From contig CAZUGV010000001.1 of NCBI GenBank assembly GCA_964620425.1, forward strand, positions 467,471 through 531,470: a DNA stretch of 64,000 bases, written 5' to 3'. The notes beneath the pieces are model-generated. The model searched no databases, was not told the DNA's origin, and saw only the letters and a program-made list of their open reading frames with translations. Positions 26,201-34,063 of the stretch are shown here, one piece after another. Positions within the stretch are counted from its first letter, which is position 1; each line of letters starts with the position of its first letter. Position numbers and translations under genes: made by a program. This DNA comes from DASXUG01 sp964620425 (GTDB taxonomy: Bacteria > Pseudomonadota > Gammaproteobacteria > Burkholderiales > Methylophilaceae).

Positions 26201-29043
26201 AGGCTTGAATTGTCATGATCAATTCGTTTTGAATAATCTTCAGCAAGCGTAGTCAGATTTATACGGGAACTAATAGCACGCACAGTATTTTGGAAGTTCA
26301 AATCTTGACCACTCCGCGCCATACCTAGCTTGATATTATCTTGTTTTGATGGCACCCATGCTGTCGTACCATCTGGTGAAATCACTGGAGTAGCCAAGTA
26401 GTTTGGAATACCTGCACCTTGTGTTGATGTGTCAGTTTTATCACTGTGTTTAAGTACAATTGTATTGCTAATCGCCATGGTTGCTGGGTTGATTACCAAT
26501 ACTTCCCCGCCAGCGACTGAAGTATCAACAACAGCAGTCGACTCACCTGGTAGAGGCGGAGTAATAAAGCGGGATACCAACACCTTACTACTGTCAGCAC
26601 TTACAGATAAATGTCGCGGGTTGCTACCTAGTGCAATGCTTCCTTGTTGCACGCCAGTATTTGGGTTTAGCTTAAGTAAAAAGCCATTCGCCTCTAGCAC
26701 AACGTATGCTGCACTTCCGTCAGGAGCGAAAACTAGACCATGAGGCTGTGAAGCTCTTGGTAAAGTAATCGTTTGAACAACAGCAAGCGTACTTGGATTA
26801 ATCACAGAGATTGTGGCGTCGGCTTTGTTGGCTACCCAAATACGATTATCAGGAGCGATAGCAACACTACGAGGGGATTTTCCAACACTGATCTCGGCAA
26901 TAGACGAGTTACTTAAACTATCGATCACACCAACCGAGTCATTATCTGGATTCACAACCCAAATCCTAGACGGATTGCTACCACGATCCTCAGTCAATAT
27001 AGAGGTAGAATGCGTAGGCGATAATATTGTCTTACTTGTAGCAACAGCCTGCACAAAACTTCTTGTTGTTACAATGCCATTGGCATCTTTTGCACTCAAC
27101 ATCACCACGTATAGACCAGAAGCACTAAAGGAGTGGGTTATATTCGCAGAATCAGTGTAGGCCGTTGCTGAAGAGCCATCCCCAAAATTCCAACTATAGG
27201 TGGTGTTTGCCAATGAAGGCAAATTGTAGTTAACCATACCTCCTGAAGAAATAACGGGTGCACTAATGACGCCACTAACATCAGGTGGGGTGTATGGTGC
27301 AGTAGTGACTGGAGGTGGGGCAATATTTTGACCTATGCCAACCATTAAACCAAGCGAAGGTGCGCCATTTGCGTCTAATGCGACTACTTGGTAATAGCCA
27401 GGCGGAACAGTATTCGCATCTGGGATAGTTGCAGACAATCTAATGTCTTGCTGAGTGAAAGTTAGCGGTATGCGACGCTGACCTGAGTTAAAACCATGCG
27501 TGCCTCGACTTGCGCCAATTAACACCAACGCAGAGACAGAATTAGAAGAAGTCATGTCTAATTGCAAATTATCACCATTGCCATATGACAAAGCGCTAAT
27601 AGCCTGTATCACTGGCCTTGAAGCGAGCACAGAAGCGCCATTGACAGCCTTAAACAAATAAGGTGGATAATATACTTCAGCATTTAAATTAGTAACGGGG
27701 CCAGGGGTTCCCCCGCCCGTGGATAAAATCGTACCATTTGGAAGCAATGTTGAGGCGGAATGATACCCGCGATAAATAGCAGCATTCGCACCATCACGCC
27801 ACAACCCAGTACTTGGGTTCCATAACTCAGCAGCGTATACTGCATTCGGCCCGTTATTATCTGAAAAAGTTGAACCTCCAGTGACCACGACCTCCCCATT
27901 CGCTAAAACTATCGAGCTAGGGAATCGACGCGGATAGTGCATGGGCTGCTGCTCAGTTAAAACAGGATCATCCGCATTAATGTCTATTGATGTAACTTTA
28001 TTACTTGCTGGATAAGGATCCCCCTGTATGCCACCATTCCCACCCAAAACAACAATTTTACCCGGGGCATACATTACAGCATTATTGGTCGTACCAACAT
28101 TCACGGGATTTGTAGTGCTAGGGGGGCCTTTAAACACCCCCTTACTTGTGATGGCTCCGTTTCCAGCAGGATCCAAAAACCACATTTGTTCAGCAGAAAT
28201 ACCAAAGACTTTGCCATTGGGTGCAACAAATGCCTTTGGATAGGAGGTCCGTACATAATCAGGACCAAAGGCTAATCGACTACTCGCACCAAAAAGGGAA
28301 CGCCATCCATTGCTTTCGAGAACTTCTGGTGTCATTGAAACATAACCTTGAGCAATAGCCAAGTCTGGGGTATCTTGCATCGACTCCTGAAACGGCGCCA
28401 TCCCACCCATCATAATGAGTCGACCATCAGGTAAATTAATCATGGTGGCATACCAGCGGTCTAAAGCCAACATGTAAGATGGAGTAACGACTGTGTTTGT
28501 TGAAGGTGTATAAAGAGTGCTCGATTTTGCGCTATTTCCGCCTGTCATTAACAGACTGCCATCACTTAAAAATGCAGAGGTTGAACAAAAGCTATCCATC
28601 TTCTGTGCACTGTAGTAAGTTTTATGACTCGCAGCGCCAAACCCCAAGCTAGCGTCCCAAATATCCCAAAACCTTGCTGTCAAAGCGGTACCCTCAGGGT
28701 TTGTTCCATAAGTAAGCACTCTGCCATCAGGCAGCAATGCTGTATGCAAACCATTAAGAGGCCAAGACTGCACCGCTGACCACATACCTTTGGTAGCGGC
28801 ATCAGCTGGAATCGTTAAATTTTGCATCATTGGATCGGGCTCTGTTGGCACAGTAACCCAGGCCTCTGCTGCAGCGTCCGCGTGAGCGAGGGGAATAACA
28901 GGAATATCCAATGCAAGCATTGAAACGATTAGAAACTTAGCTACAATTTTTTGTAGCGGTATAGAAATTAAATCATGAGTACCTAATGCGCTGATTGCGT
29001 TTACATCACTTAAAATTGTAGTAACTTTCTTTGGCTGATTCAT
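23287..29043 (-). CDS. Secreted multidomain copper-radical oxidase / di-heme cytochrome c fusion
   Basis: About 1918 residues, interrupted by an assembly gap near the C-terminus. Order: N-terminal signal region (hydrophobic 33-56); a glyoxal/galactose-oxidase-like Kelch domain with all expected copper-radical residues (Cys153 in SFCST, Tyr198 in DRWYAT, Tyr427-His428 in GYHSAS, His516 in GTHGFN), ending in a DUF1929-type fold; a PKD domain (about 590-665); a YVTN-type beta-propeller (about 685-1020); a di-heme cytochrome c/MauG-peroxidase-like region with CASCH at 1070 and 1201 and an APYLHNGS loop; then alternating Ig-like and Cys-rich modules to the end. Predicted oxidation of an alcohol or aldehyde with release of H2O2, outside the cytoplasm. 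Domain calls are firm; substrate and partner are unknown. Confidence 0.85.
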   Translation of the reverse strand: MNQPKKVTTILSDVNAISALGTHDLISIPLQKIVAKFLIVSMLALDIPVIPLAHADAAAEAWVTVPTEPDPMMQNLTIPADAATKGMWSAVQSWPLNGLHTALLPDGRVLTYGTNPEGTALTARFWDIWDASLGFGAASHKTYYSAQKMDSFCSTSAFLSDGSLLMTGGNSAKSSTLYTPSTNTVVTPSYMLALDRWYATMINLPDGRLIMMGGMAPFQESMQDTPDLAIAQGYVSMTPEVLESNGWRSLFGASSRLAFGPDYVRTSYPKAFVAPNGKVFGISAEQMWFLDPAGNGAITSKGVFKGPPSTTNPVNVGTTNNAVMYAPGKIVVLGGNGGIQGDPYPASNKVTSIDINADDPVLTEQQPMHYPRRFPSSIVLANGEVVVTGGSTFSDNNGPNAVYAAELWNPSTGLWRDGANAAIYRGYHSASTLLPNGTILSTGGGTPGPVTNLNAEVYYPPYLFKAVNGASVLASRPVIQAISALSYGNGDNLQLDMTSSNSVSALVLIGASRGTHGFNSGQRRIPLTFTQQDIRLSATIPDANTVPPGYYQVVALDANGAPSLGLMVGIGQNIAPPPVTTAPYTPPDVSGVISAPVISSGGMVNYNLPSLANTTYSWNFGDGSSATAYTDSANITHSFSASGLYVVMLSAKDANGIVTTRSFVQAVATSKTILSPTHSTSILTEDRGSNPSRIWVVNPDNDSVGVIDSLSNSSIAEISVGKSPRSVAIAPDNRIWVANKADATISVINPSTLAVVQTITLPRASQPHGLVFAPDGSAAYVVLEANGFLLKLNPNTGVQQGSIALGSNPRHLSVSADSSKVLVSRFITPPLPGESTAVVDTSVAGGEVLVINPATMAISNTIVLKHSDKTDTSTQGAGIPNYLATPVISPDGTTAWVPSKQDNIKLGMARSGQDLNFQNTVRAISSRINLTTLAEDYSKRIDHDNSSLGSAAVYHPSGVYLFVALETSRQVAVVDAIGGRELFRISVGIAPQGVTLSPDGNTLYVQNFMDRNVSVVDLTPLTSQGVLRSNLLANVSSIVTEKLPANVFAGKQLFYDAADTRLARDSYMSCASCHNDAGHDGRVWDMTGFGEGLRNTIALAGRAGMGHGFAHWSANFDEIQDFEKQIRVLAGGTGLMSDSEFNSGTRNQPLGDKKAGVSVDLDNLAAYLTSLDEFAGTPNRNSDGSLTESATAGKLVFANACASCHGGAKLTDSKDATTLQSIGTINALSGKRLGATLTGLDVPTLRDAWATAPYLHNGSASTIDAAVRAHTNLALSNTDIINVVEYVRQIGSEELGFGNILSLTSPLANATYTTADNISMTANATDTVGNITKVEFYDGVTLIATDNEAPYNYSLRINKLGSHIISAKSYSSTGSVMTSEAATITITPTASPPANSILCGGEFGTCVIPAGVTATVWYGANANESGFQGRWFYIAGVQGSIGCSNSVFGYDPASGQNKSCRYLSDAVVGSDIAPIVSIVQPTTNASYSVGDSIELTATASVSSGSIAKVEFYEGSTLISTLTASPYTYIWMNAPAGNHRLTAKATDSAGSVTDSNAVVVKVTTPGVSAVPPPNSVYCAGESTRCILPVGVTATVWFGVNTSWNIRESVAGGLECSNSEFGGDPAPGQSKTCRYLPSGAVTNAPPAVSLTAPLANSIHPTGSSIELTVNATDTDGSISQVDYYDGTTLIGSSNTAPYSYSWTNASVGSHSLTARATDNTGASTSSSAINITVTGNTGGNLAPSISIDTPINNQSFTEGTAIPLTVTAADTDGIISQVDYYDGTTLIGSSNTAPYSYNWTNASVGSHSLTARATDNAGAVTASAVVTVLIQSATTPTTAPPSNAITCSGEGGTXXXXXXXXXXXXXXXXXXXXXXXXXXXXXXXXXXFSKSGVVNSLGCNNGVFGDPAPGVYKTCSFLAN
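23390..23489. other. Assembly gap of 100 N inside the giant gene
   Basis: Exactly 100 unknown bases, the conventional size for a gap of unknown length. It falls in the repeated C-terminal Cys-rich module. The sequence after the gap (GVFGDPAPG, KTC) aligns in frame with earlier copies of that module, so the gene really ends at 23287, but additional repeats may be missing. Confidence 0.98.
23603..23742. repeat. Near-identical DNA repeat encoding an Ig-like module, copy 1
   Basis: About 140 bp almost identical to 23894-24033, encoding Ig-like segments that share SQVDYYDGTTLIGSSNTAPY at the protein level. The matching is at DNA level, which points to recent duplication or gene conversion within the gene. 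Confidence 0.85.
23894..24033. repeat. Near-identical DNA repeat encoding an Ig-like module, copy 2
   Basis: Partner of the copy at 23603-23742, 291 bp away (97 codons, so in frame). Together with the adjacent assembly gap it explains why the assembly broke in this gene. Confidence 0.85.
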
Positions 29044-29463
29044 TTCAAATAGTCCCTATTACCAAATTCATTTGAACTCCACTGCCAGTGATATAAACTG
29101 GTAATCTAAGTAAGTTTTATTTACGGTCATCGCAATGCTGAACTTGAGCATCGCGAAGACAATCTCACTCAGGCGCAAACTCTAACGACCAAATAAACCA
29201 ATTAAAAACCATCTAATAAAAGGAACTTACAAATAGTTCAGACTGAAGCAAATCGGTTTTTTTGAAATCAATTTGTTTTTTTAATGTTGAAAGTAAACAA
29301 AACAAGTACTGAGCGAGCTTCACACATAGTTAGCTTCACTTGTATAGTAACAAATATAAAATTTTATAGCATTAGTCCGAATGGACTAATGGAGAGACAA
29401 AAACCAAGTAAAATTTCCTTACCACCTTAGCAATAGATAATAAAGATATTTGTTTGATAGCGC
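29044..29463. promoter_or_regulatory. 420-bp AT-rich leader of the oxidase-cytochrome gene, with two hairpins
   Basis: No gene is visible here. It separates the 63-residue gene from the giant gene on the same strand and should hold the promoter and 5' leader of the latter. It contains an imperfect stem at 29131-29155 (CGCAATGCT with AGCATCGCG, 8 of 9 pairs) and a perfect palindrome at 29370-29391. No promoter could be assigned with confidence. Confidence 0.5.
29370..29391. promoter_or_regulatory. Perfect 9-bp-arm palindrome (operator or terminator stem)
   Basis: CATTAGTCC and GGACTAATG flank a GAAT loop without mismatch. It lies 72 bp after the stop of the 63-residue gene and about 330 bp before the giant gene, both read on the minus strand. 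On that strand it is followed by CTATAAAATTTTATATT rather than a clean T run, so an operator is as likely as a terminator. Confidence 0.45.
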
Positions 29464-29655
29464 TTATTCTAAGTGAATACCTGCACGATTATCTTTCGCA
29501 AAAGCGAAACCGACGACATCTGCTGGCATGGCAGCCCCAATACCATATTCGTCGACATTTGAATCATCGGCAATGGATTGTTGACTCGTTTTACTGCGCT
29601 GGCGACTTGTGGAGTTAAGAAATTCAAAATAATTAAAATTTTCAAACAGCTTCAT
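29464..29655 (-). CDS. Small 63-residue protein of unknown function
   Basis: An ATG preceded by a strong AGGGGAT ribosome binding site makes this small frame convincing. The N-terminal part is aromatic-rich (FENFNYFEFL), the middle is polar with many Ser and Gln, and the C-terminal half is small-residue rich (GIGAAMPADVVGFAFA). It has no Cys and no membrane span. I do not recognise it. It sits between a methyltransferase gene (106 bp upstream) and the secreted oxidase-cytochrome gene (420 bp downstream), all on one strand. Function cannot be assigned; a secreted or processed peptide is only a possibility. Confidence 0.55.
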   Translation of the reverse strand: MKLFENFNYFEFLNSTSRQRSKTSQQSIADDSNVDEYGIGAAMPADVVGFAFAKDNRAGIHLE

Positions 29656-29761
29656 GGCTAATCCCCTAAATAAACAATTGTGATTATCTTCAATTTTTAT
29701 TACGGCTTTTTAACCAAAATATTTAGTTTTTAAGACAAATTATTTTAATTTTTCTCTGGTC

Positions 29762-30589
29762 TTACGCGTTGACATTAAACCTCACACTTAAATCTTGCAA
29801 GTTAAGCTCTTGTAAAATATGCGTTAATCTATTTTTCGCTTCACGATTAGGGGCATTTTTGTATCGCGCAATAATTAACTCATTTTTCATTGAATGCTCC
29901 CAGCCCACCAACTCAGTGACTGTGACTTGATAGCCATGCGCCTCAAGCTGCAGACAACGCAAGACATTCGTGATGTGACTACCGAACTCACGCGTATGTA
30001 TTGGATGACGCCAAATTTCGGATAATGGAGTTTTAGAAAAGGATGCGTTTTTATTCTTGCGCATGACGTCTGCCACCTCTGCCTGACAGCAAGGAACCAA
30101 GACCATAAACTGCGCTTTTTTCTGCAAACCAAACTGTATCGCGTCATCTGTAGCGGTATTGCAGGCATGTAGCGCGGTCACAATCTCCACCTCTGCTGGA
30201 AGCGCTTCTGAGGTAGTCGATTCCTCTACGCTTAAATGTTCAAACTGCATGCGCTCAAAGCCAAGCTTTTGGGCTAATATCTGCGATTTTTGCACCAAAT
30301 CTGCCCGAGTTTCTATCCCGATAACTTTGCCACCTGTTTGTTGCTTCATAAACAAATCATACAAAATAAAACCGAGGTAAGACTTACCTGCCCCATGATC
30401 AACCAACACGGGGTGTCTCCCCTTCTGCATCAGCTCCTCAAGTAGCGGCTCAATAAACTGATAGAGGTGATAAACCTGCTTGAGCTTACGGCGAGTATCC
30501 TGGTTAAGCTTGCCATCCCGCGTGAGGATATGTAACTCTTTCAGCAGCTCGATGGATTGATTCGGTTTGATTTCTGGAATAATACTCAT
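29762..30589 (-). CDS. SAM-dependent methyltransferase (Methyltransf_32-like)
   Basis: 275 residues with a Rossmann-type SAM-binding motif LVDHGAGKSYLGF (about residues 62-74), an acidic strand end IGIE (about 95), and ALHACNTATDDAI (about 139-151) followed by a conserved VPCCQ. These features match the family that includes GSTCD-like and METTL25-like RNA or protein methyltransferases. It is cytosolic, with no signal peptide. The start ATG at 30589 is divergent from ylqF by 130 bp. The substrate is not predictable; the VPCCQ region is the family hallmark. It may be co-transcribed with the 63-residue gene. Confidence 0.8.
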   Translation of the reverse strand: MSIIPEIKPNQSIELLKELHILTRDGKLNQDTRRKLKQVYHLYQFIEPLLEELMQKGRHPVLVDHGAGKSYLGFILYDLFMKQQTGGKVIGIETRADLVQKSQILAQKLGFERMQFEHLSVEESTTSEALPAEVEIVTALHACNTATDDAIQFGLQKKAQFMVLVPCCQAEVADVMRKNKNASFSKTPLSEIWRHPIHTREFGSHITNVLRCLQLEAHGYQVTVTELVGWEHSMKNELIIARYKNAPNREAKNRLTHILQELNLQDLSVRFNVNA

Positions 30590-30719
30590 GCTCGGATTTT
30601 AACCTAATTAGGCTAGATTCTGCGTTTATCAAACTAAAAGAGCTAGGTTTGCCATTACTTACAGGCGAAAAAGACCAACCAATGTTAAAATAAGCGATTG
30701 ATTTAACGTTAGAACTTAC

Positions 30720-31634
30720 ATGGCTATTCAGTGGTATCCAGGACACATGACCTCTGCGCGCAAAAAAGCGGCAGAAACGATGGAGTTTATTGATGTAGTC
30801 ATCGAGGTATTGGATGCGCGTATTCCCGAAGCCAGCCATAACCCGATGATTGAAGAATTAAGGCTATTTAGACAACGCCCCAACCTCAAAATCTTAAATA
30901 AAGCCGATTTAGCCGACCCCGCCGCGACGCAAGCTTGGTTAAACCACTTTAACAAACAACCGAATGTGAAAGCGGTTGCGCTTTCGTGCAAAAAACCAGG
31001 CGATGCGAATAAAATCCCCAATCTGTGTAAAGCGCTCGCTCCCCATCGTGATTCAACCATTAAACCACTACGCATGATGATTATGGGCATCCCCAACGTG
31101 GGCAAATCTACCTTGATGAACGCCCTGCTCAACCGTCGCATTGCCAAAGTGGGCGATGAACCAGCCGTCACTAAATCGCAGCAACGTTTTGATTTAAGCC
31201 CGCTGATGAGCATCACCGATACTCCAGGCATGATGTGGCCAAAAATCGCCTATGAATCTGATGGTTATATGCTTGCTGCCAGCCACGCCATTGGGCGAAA
31301 TGCGGTGATTGATGAAGATGTGGCGATTTTTTTAGCCAACATCCTCATCAAACAATACCCCGCATTACTCAATACGCGCTACAAAATAGATGTGAGCGAA
31401 ATGGATGGAGTTGATTTATTAGAAGCAATTGCCAAACGTCGCGCCTACCGACTAAAAGGCGGCGAATGGGATATGGAAAAAACTGCCATGGCATTTTTGG
31501 TAGATTATCGTTCTGGCGCAATTGGGCGTATTAGTTTGGAAACGCCAGAAAGTAGACAGTATATGATTGCAAACGCCCCCACCAGCACACCGCAAAGCAA
31601 CGAAGAACCCACTGACAACCCAAACCAAATCTAG
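30720..31634 (+). CDS. ylqF: Ribosome biogenesis GTPase YlqF/RbgA family
   Basis: 304 residues with circularly permuted GTPase motifs: G4 NKAD (about residue 60) comes before G1 GIPNVGKST (about 122) and G3 DTPG (about 172). The N-terminus (WYPGHMTSARK) is the strongly conserved start of RbgA/YlqF proteins. In Gram-positives RbgA is required for late assembly of the 50S subunit; a similar role is inferred here. The C-terminal helical domain is present and the last 25 residues are a polar tail. The gene is divergent from the methyltransferase gene and followed 133 bp later by a GGDEF gene. Confidence 0.93.
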   Translation: MAIQWYPGHMTSARKKAAETMEFIDVVIEVLDARIPEASHNPMIEELRLFRQRPNLKILNKADLADPAATQAWLNHFNKQPNVKAVALSCKKPGDANKIPNLCKALAPHRDSTIKPLRMMIMGIPNVGKSTLMNALLNRRIAKVGDEPAVTKSQQRFDLSPLMSITDTPGMMWPKIAYESDGYMLAASHAIGRNAVIDEDVAIFLANILIKQYPALLNTRYKIDVSEMDGVDLLEAIAKRRAYRLKGGEWDMEKTAMAFLVDYRSGAIGRISLETPESRQYMIANAPTSTPQSNEEPTDNPNQI

Positions 31635-31767
31635 CGTTAATCTGCCAAAGTTTGACCTTTATCAATAAAAGCTAGTCACGAGAATTCAATATTCTTCAAC
31701 AATTGTCGTAATAACGTAATCATTAAGGCAATTAAAAACAAATGCAAAAAGGTCACTTTTCTCAATA

Positions 31768-32919
31768 ATGAACTATCAATTAAAAGTAATTAAACCACTT
31801 TTAATCTCTTCGTTTATTTTAAGTGTGGGCATTATTGGTTTTTTATTCAATGAATTCCATTTTTTTCAAACCAGCAGAGCCGCTATCAAGATATTTGATT
31901 CGAGATATCAAATTGTTAAATTAAAAAGTGTGGTTCTAAACACACAATCTGCTCAACGCGGATATTTATTGACCGGAAACATGGTATTTATTCATAACTT
32001 TAATACAGGGTTAAAGGATATTCATACCTCACTTAATATGCTTGAGCGTCAAGCATTAGAATCGTTAATCCTCGCAAATAAAATACATAAACTCAAAAAG
32101 CTTATTGAGCAAAATTTGAATAGCATTAATTCTGAAATTCAAATCGAAATGAATTATGGTGCATATTCGCCACACCTAAACTCTCAAAAAGTGGCGCTGA
32201 ATAGTTCAGCACTCATCTCTAAAGAACTGGACAGCATTGATAAAACACTCAGCCAACAAAGCATGGATATACAAAAAAACATTCACAGGACTATTCAGAT
32301 AGCAGTGGGTACGGCCATTACCTTAATCATTGGGATTGTATTCATTCTCTTTAGAGGGTATCGCCATACATTTGAACTGTTTGAGTCTGCGGTGAAATCC
32401 CAACGGGACGCAGATTCTTGGGGTCACGAAGCTTATCATGATGCATTAACAAAACTACCGAATCGCAGATATTTTGAAAACCACTTCAAAAGTGTGATGT
32501 CGTTGGCCAAGCGAAACAAACAATCATTGGCTTTACTTTTTATTGATTTAGATGGATTTAAACGTATTAAAGACCTATATGGACATGATGTAGGAGATGC
32601 CGCGTTACAATATTTCGCAAAAAAAATAAAACCAGAATTGAGGGCACACGACTTTCTAGCGAGACTAGGCGGAGATGAGTTTGCAATTGTGATTCAACAA
32701 AATGTCCATAAAGATGCAGTCTATGCGTTTGGTCAGCGCATTATTTCTAGTTTAGCGCCAACATTTGAAATAAATGGCAAAATATGTAAACTTGGGGCAA
32801 GTATTGGGGCAAGCGTCTACCCAAATGACGGTGAAGTAGTTGAAGATATAATTGCGGCTGCGGATCGCGCAATGTACAAAGCAAAACACAATGGTAAAAA
32901 TATGATTGTATTTGCTTAA
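31768..32919 (+). CDS. Membrane-bound GGDEF diguanylate cyclase with CHASE3-like sensor
   Basis: 383 residues: membrane helix at about 10-30, a helical periplasmic domain containing the RGYLLTG segment typical of CHASE3 (about 67-73), a second helix at about 175-195, and a cytoplasmic GGDEF domain. All cyclase elements are present: LPNRRYF, the metal-binding FIDLDGFK, the substrate DLYGHDVGD, and GGDEF at about residue 303. The inhibitory I-site RxxD (RAHD) lies five residues before GGDEF. Predicted to make cyclic di-GMP with product inhibition. It is convergent with a paralogue at 32984-34009 that lacks part of the catalytic domain. Confidence 0.92.
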   Translation: MNYQLKVIKPLLISSFILSVGIIGFLFNEFHFFQTSRAAIKIFDSRYQIVKLKSVVLNTQSAQRGYLLTGNMVFIHNFNTGLKDIHTSLNMLERQALESLILANKIHKLKKLIEQNLNSINSEIQIEMNYGAYSPHLNSQKVALNSSALISKELDSIDKTLSQQSMDIQKNIHRTIQIAVGTAITLIIGIVFILFRGYRHTFELFESAVKSQRDADSWGHEAYHDALTKLPNRRYFENHFKSVMSLAKRNKQSLALLFIDLDGFKRIKDLYGHDVGDAALQYFAKKIKPELRAHDFLARLGGDEFAIVIQQNVHKDAVYAFGQRIISSLAPTFEINGKICKLGASIGASVYPNDGEVVEDIIAAADRAMYKAKHNGKNMIVFA

Positions 32920-32983
32920 TGGAGAACTTCAATCTCAGATATTTAAGTAAAGCCTCTGAGTTTTGCTAAAAATTTAGATTTTA

Positions 32984-34009
32984 CTAACTAAACACCGCGC
33001 GATTTTTGCCAGTCCGTTTTGCTTGATACATCGCACTATCTGCTTGGCTGATTAGCGATTCAATACTATCCACATTGGCGGGATAACTACTCACCCCGAT
33101 ACTCACACCCAGTTTGCACAAGTTTGCGTTCGCTAGAAATTGCGCATCAAAACAAGCAATAATGCGGCGCGTTAAGCCTTCTAAATCAGATAGTTCTGAT
33201 TCATGTTGCACTACTATGGCAAACTCATCTCCACCCAATCTTGCTAAAAAGTCAGATTCTCTTAACACTGGTTTAATCTGCTGCGCCACATAAATGAGTG
33301 CATCATGATAAGCATCGTGACTAAACTCATCGGCTGCATTTTTAGAAGTCACTGCCAGCTCAAACAAATGAATGGTGCGCCTATACCCAGAAAATAAAAT
33401 CCCTACAATTACTACCAGCAAAGTAATGAACACCCACATTGCTTTTTTGATTGTGTGCTCAAACTCTTGGTGAATACTTAATTTATTTTGGGTTAATGCC
33501 GTTTTTGCGAAATCAAATTTATCTTCAATAGCCTTCGATAACTGCATATTCGAGGTGGACTCTTGCTTCGTTAAAGTATATGCGTGAAAAGTAGCATCCA
33601 AACGCTGTAAATCTTCAAGAGTGAACTGCTTCAGTTGGCGAAAAGTCGAGTTGAGTTTTAACACCAACGCATCAGTGCCATCAGCTTGCTGGGTGTAATC
33701 AGTGACCTGCTGTTCAATTTGCAAGAGCATAAGATTTACATCTGTCTTTCCTTGCTCAAAACGCTGGATAAACGCTTGGTTATTTGAGAAAACATAGCCT
33801 CGGCGCCAAGCATCTGTTTTATCTAACAAACTTTCAAGCAAAACCATATCGGATTGCATATGATCTATTTTTTCATCTAATGCGTTAATTTTGATTAAAT
33901 GGAAAGTCACATAAATTAGCGAAAGCAGTGCGACCACTAAAATCATGGATGAGCTGAGAAAAGGCGCAATAATTTGTTTTTTATAGTTAAGTATGGTGTG
34001 AGTGGTCAT
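32984..34009 (-). CDS. GGDEF-domain protein with internal deletion of the catalytic half (probable non-cyclase)
   Basis: 341 residues, clearly a paralogue of the 31768-32919 protein: the same two membrane helices and CHASE3-like domain (AWRRGYVF), then HDAYHDAL. At that point about 52 residues are absent relative to the paralogue, removing LPNRR, the metal-binding FxDLDxFK strand and the GHxxGD substrate segment. The sequence resumes at the AALQYFAKKIKP equivalent and retains I-site RESD, GGDEF and the C-terminal part. The frame is open, so this is not a simple pseudogene. A cyclase needs the lost aspartate, so a cyclic di-GMP receptor or regulatory role is inferred. The junction lies near 33293-33305. 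Confidence 0.88.
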   Translation of the reverse strand: MTTHTILNYKKQIIAPFLSSSMILVVALLSLIYVTFHLIKINALDEKIDHMQSDMVLLESLLDKTDAWRRGYVFSNNQAFIQRFEQGKTDVNLMLLQIEQQVTDYTQQADGTDALVLKLNSTFRQLKQFTLEDLQRLDATFHAYTLTKQESTSNMQLSKAIEDKFDFAKTALTQNKLSIHQEFEHTIKKAMWVFITLLVVIVGILFSGYRRTIHLFELAVTSKNAADEFSHDAYHDALIYVAQQIKPVLRESDFLARLGGDEFAIVVQHESELSDLEGLTRRIIACFDAQFLANANLCKLGVSIGVSSYPANVDSIESLISQADSAMYQAKRTGKNRAVFS

Positions 34010-34063
34010 TTGACTAGCGCAAAAAAGTAAGGGAGCAAAATTAACTAAGGCATTTTATATGAT

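Noticed and set aside
32984..34009. Calling the deleted GGDEF gene a pseudogene
   Set aside because: The frame is intact from start to stop, the deletion is in frame, and the I-site and membrane sensor are preserved, so a coding gene with altered function is the better reading.
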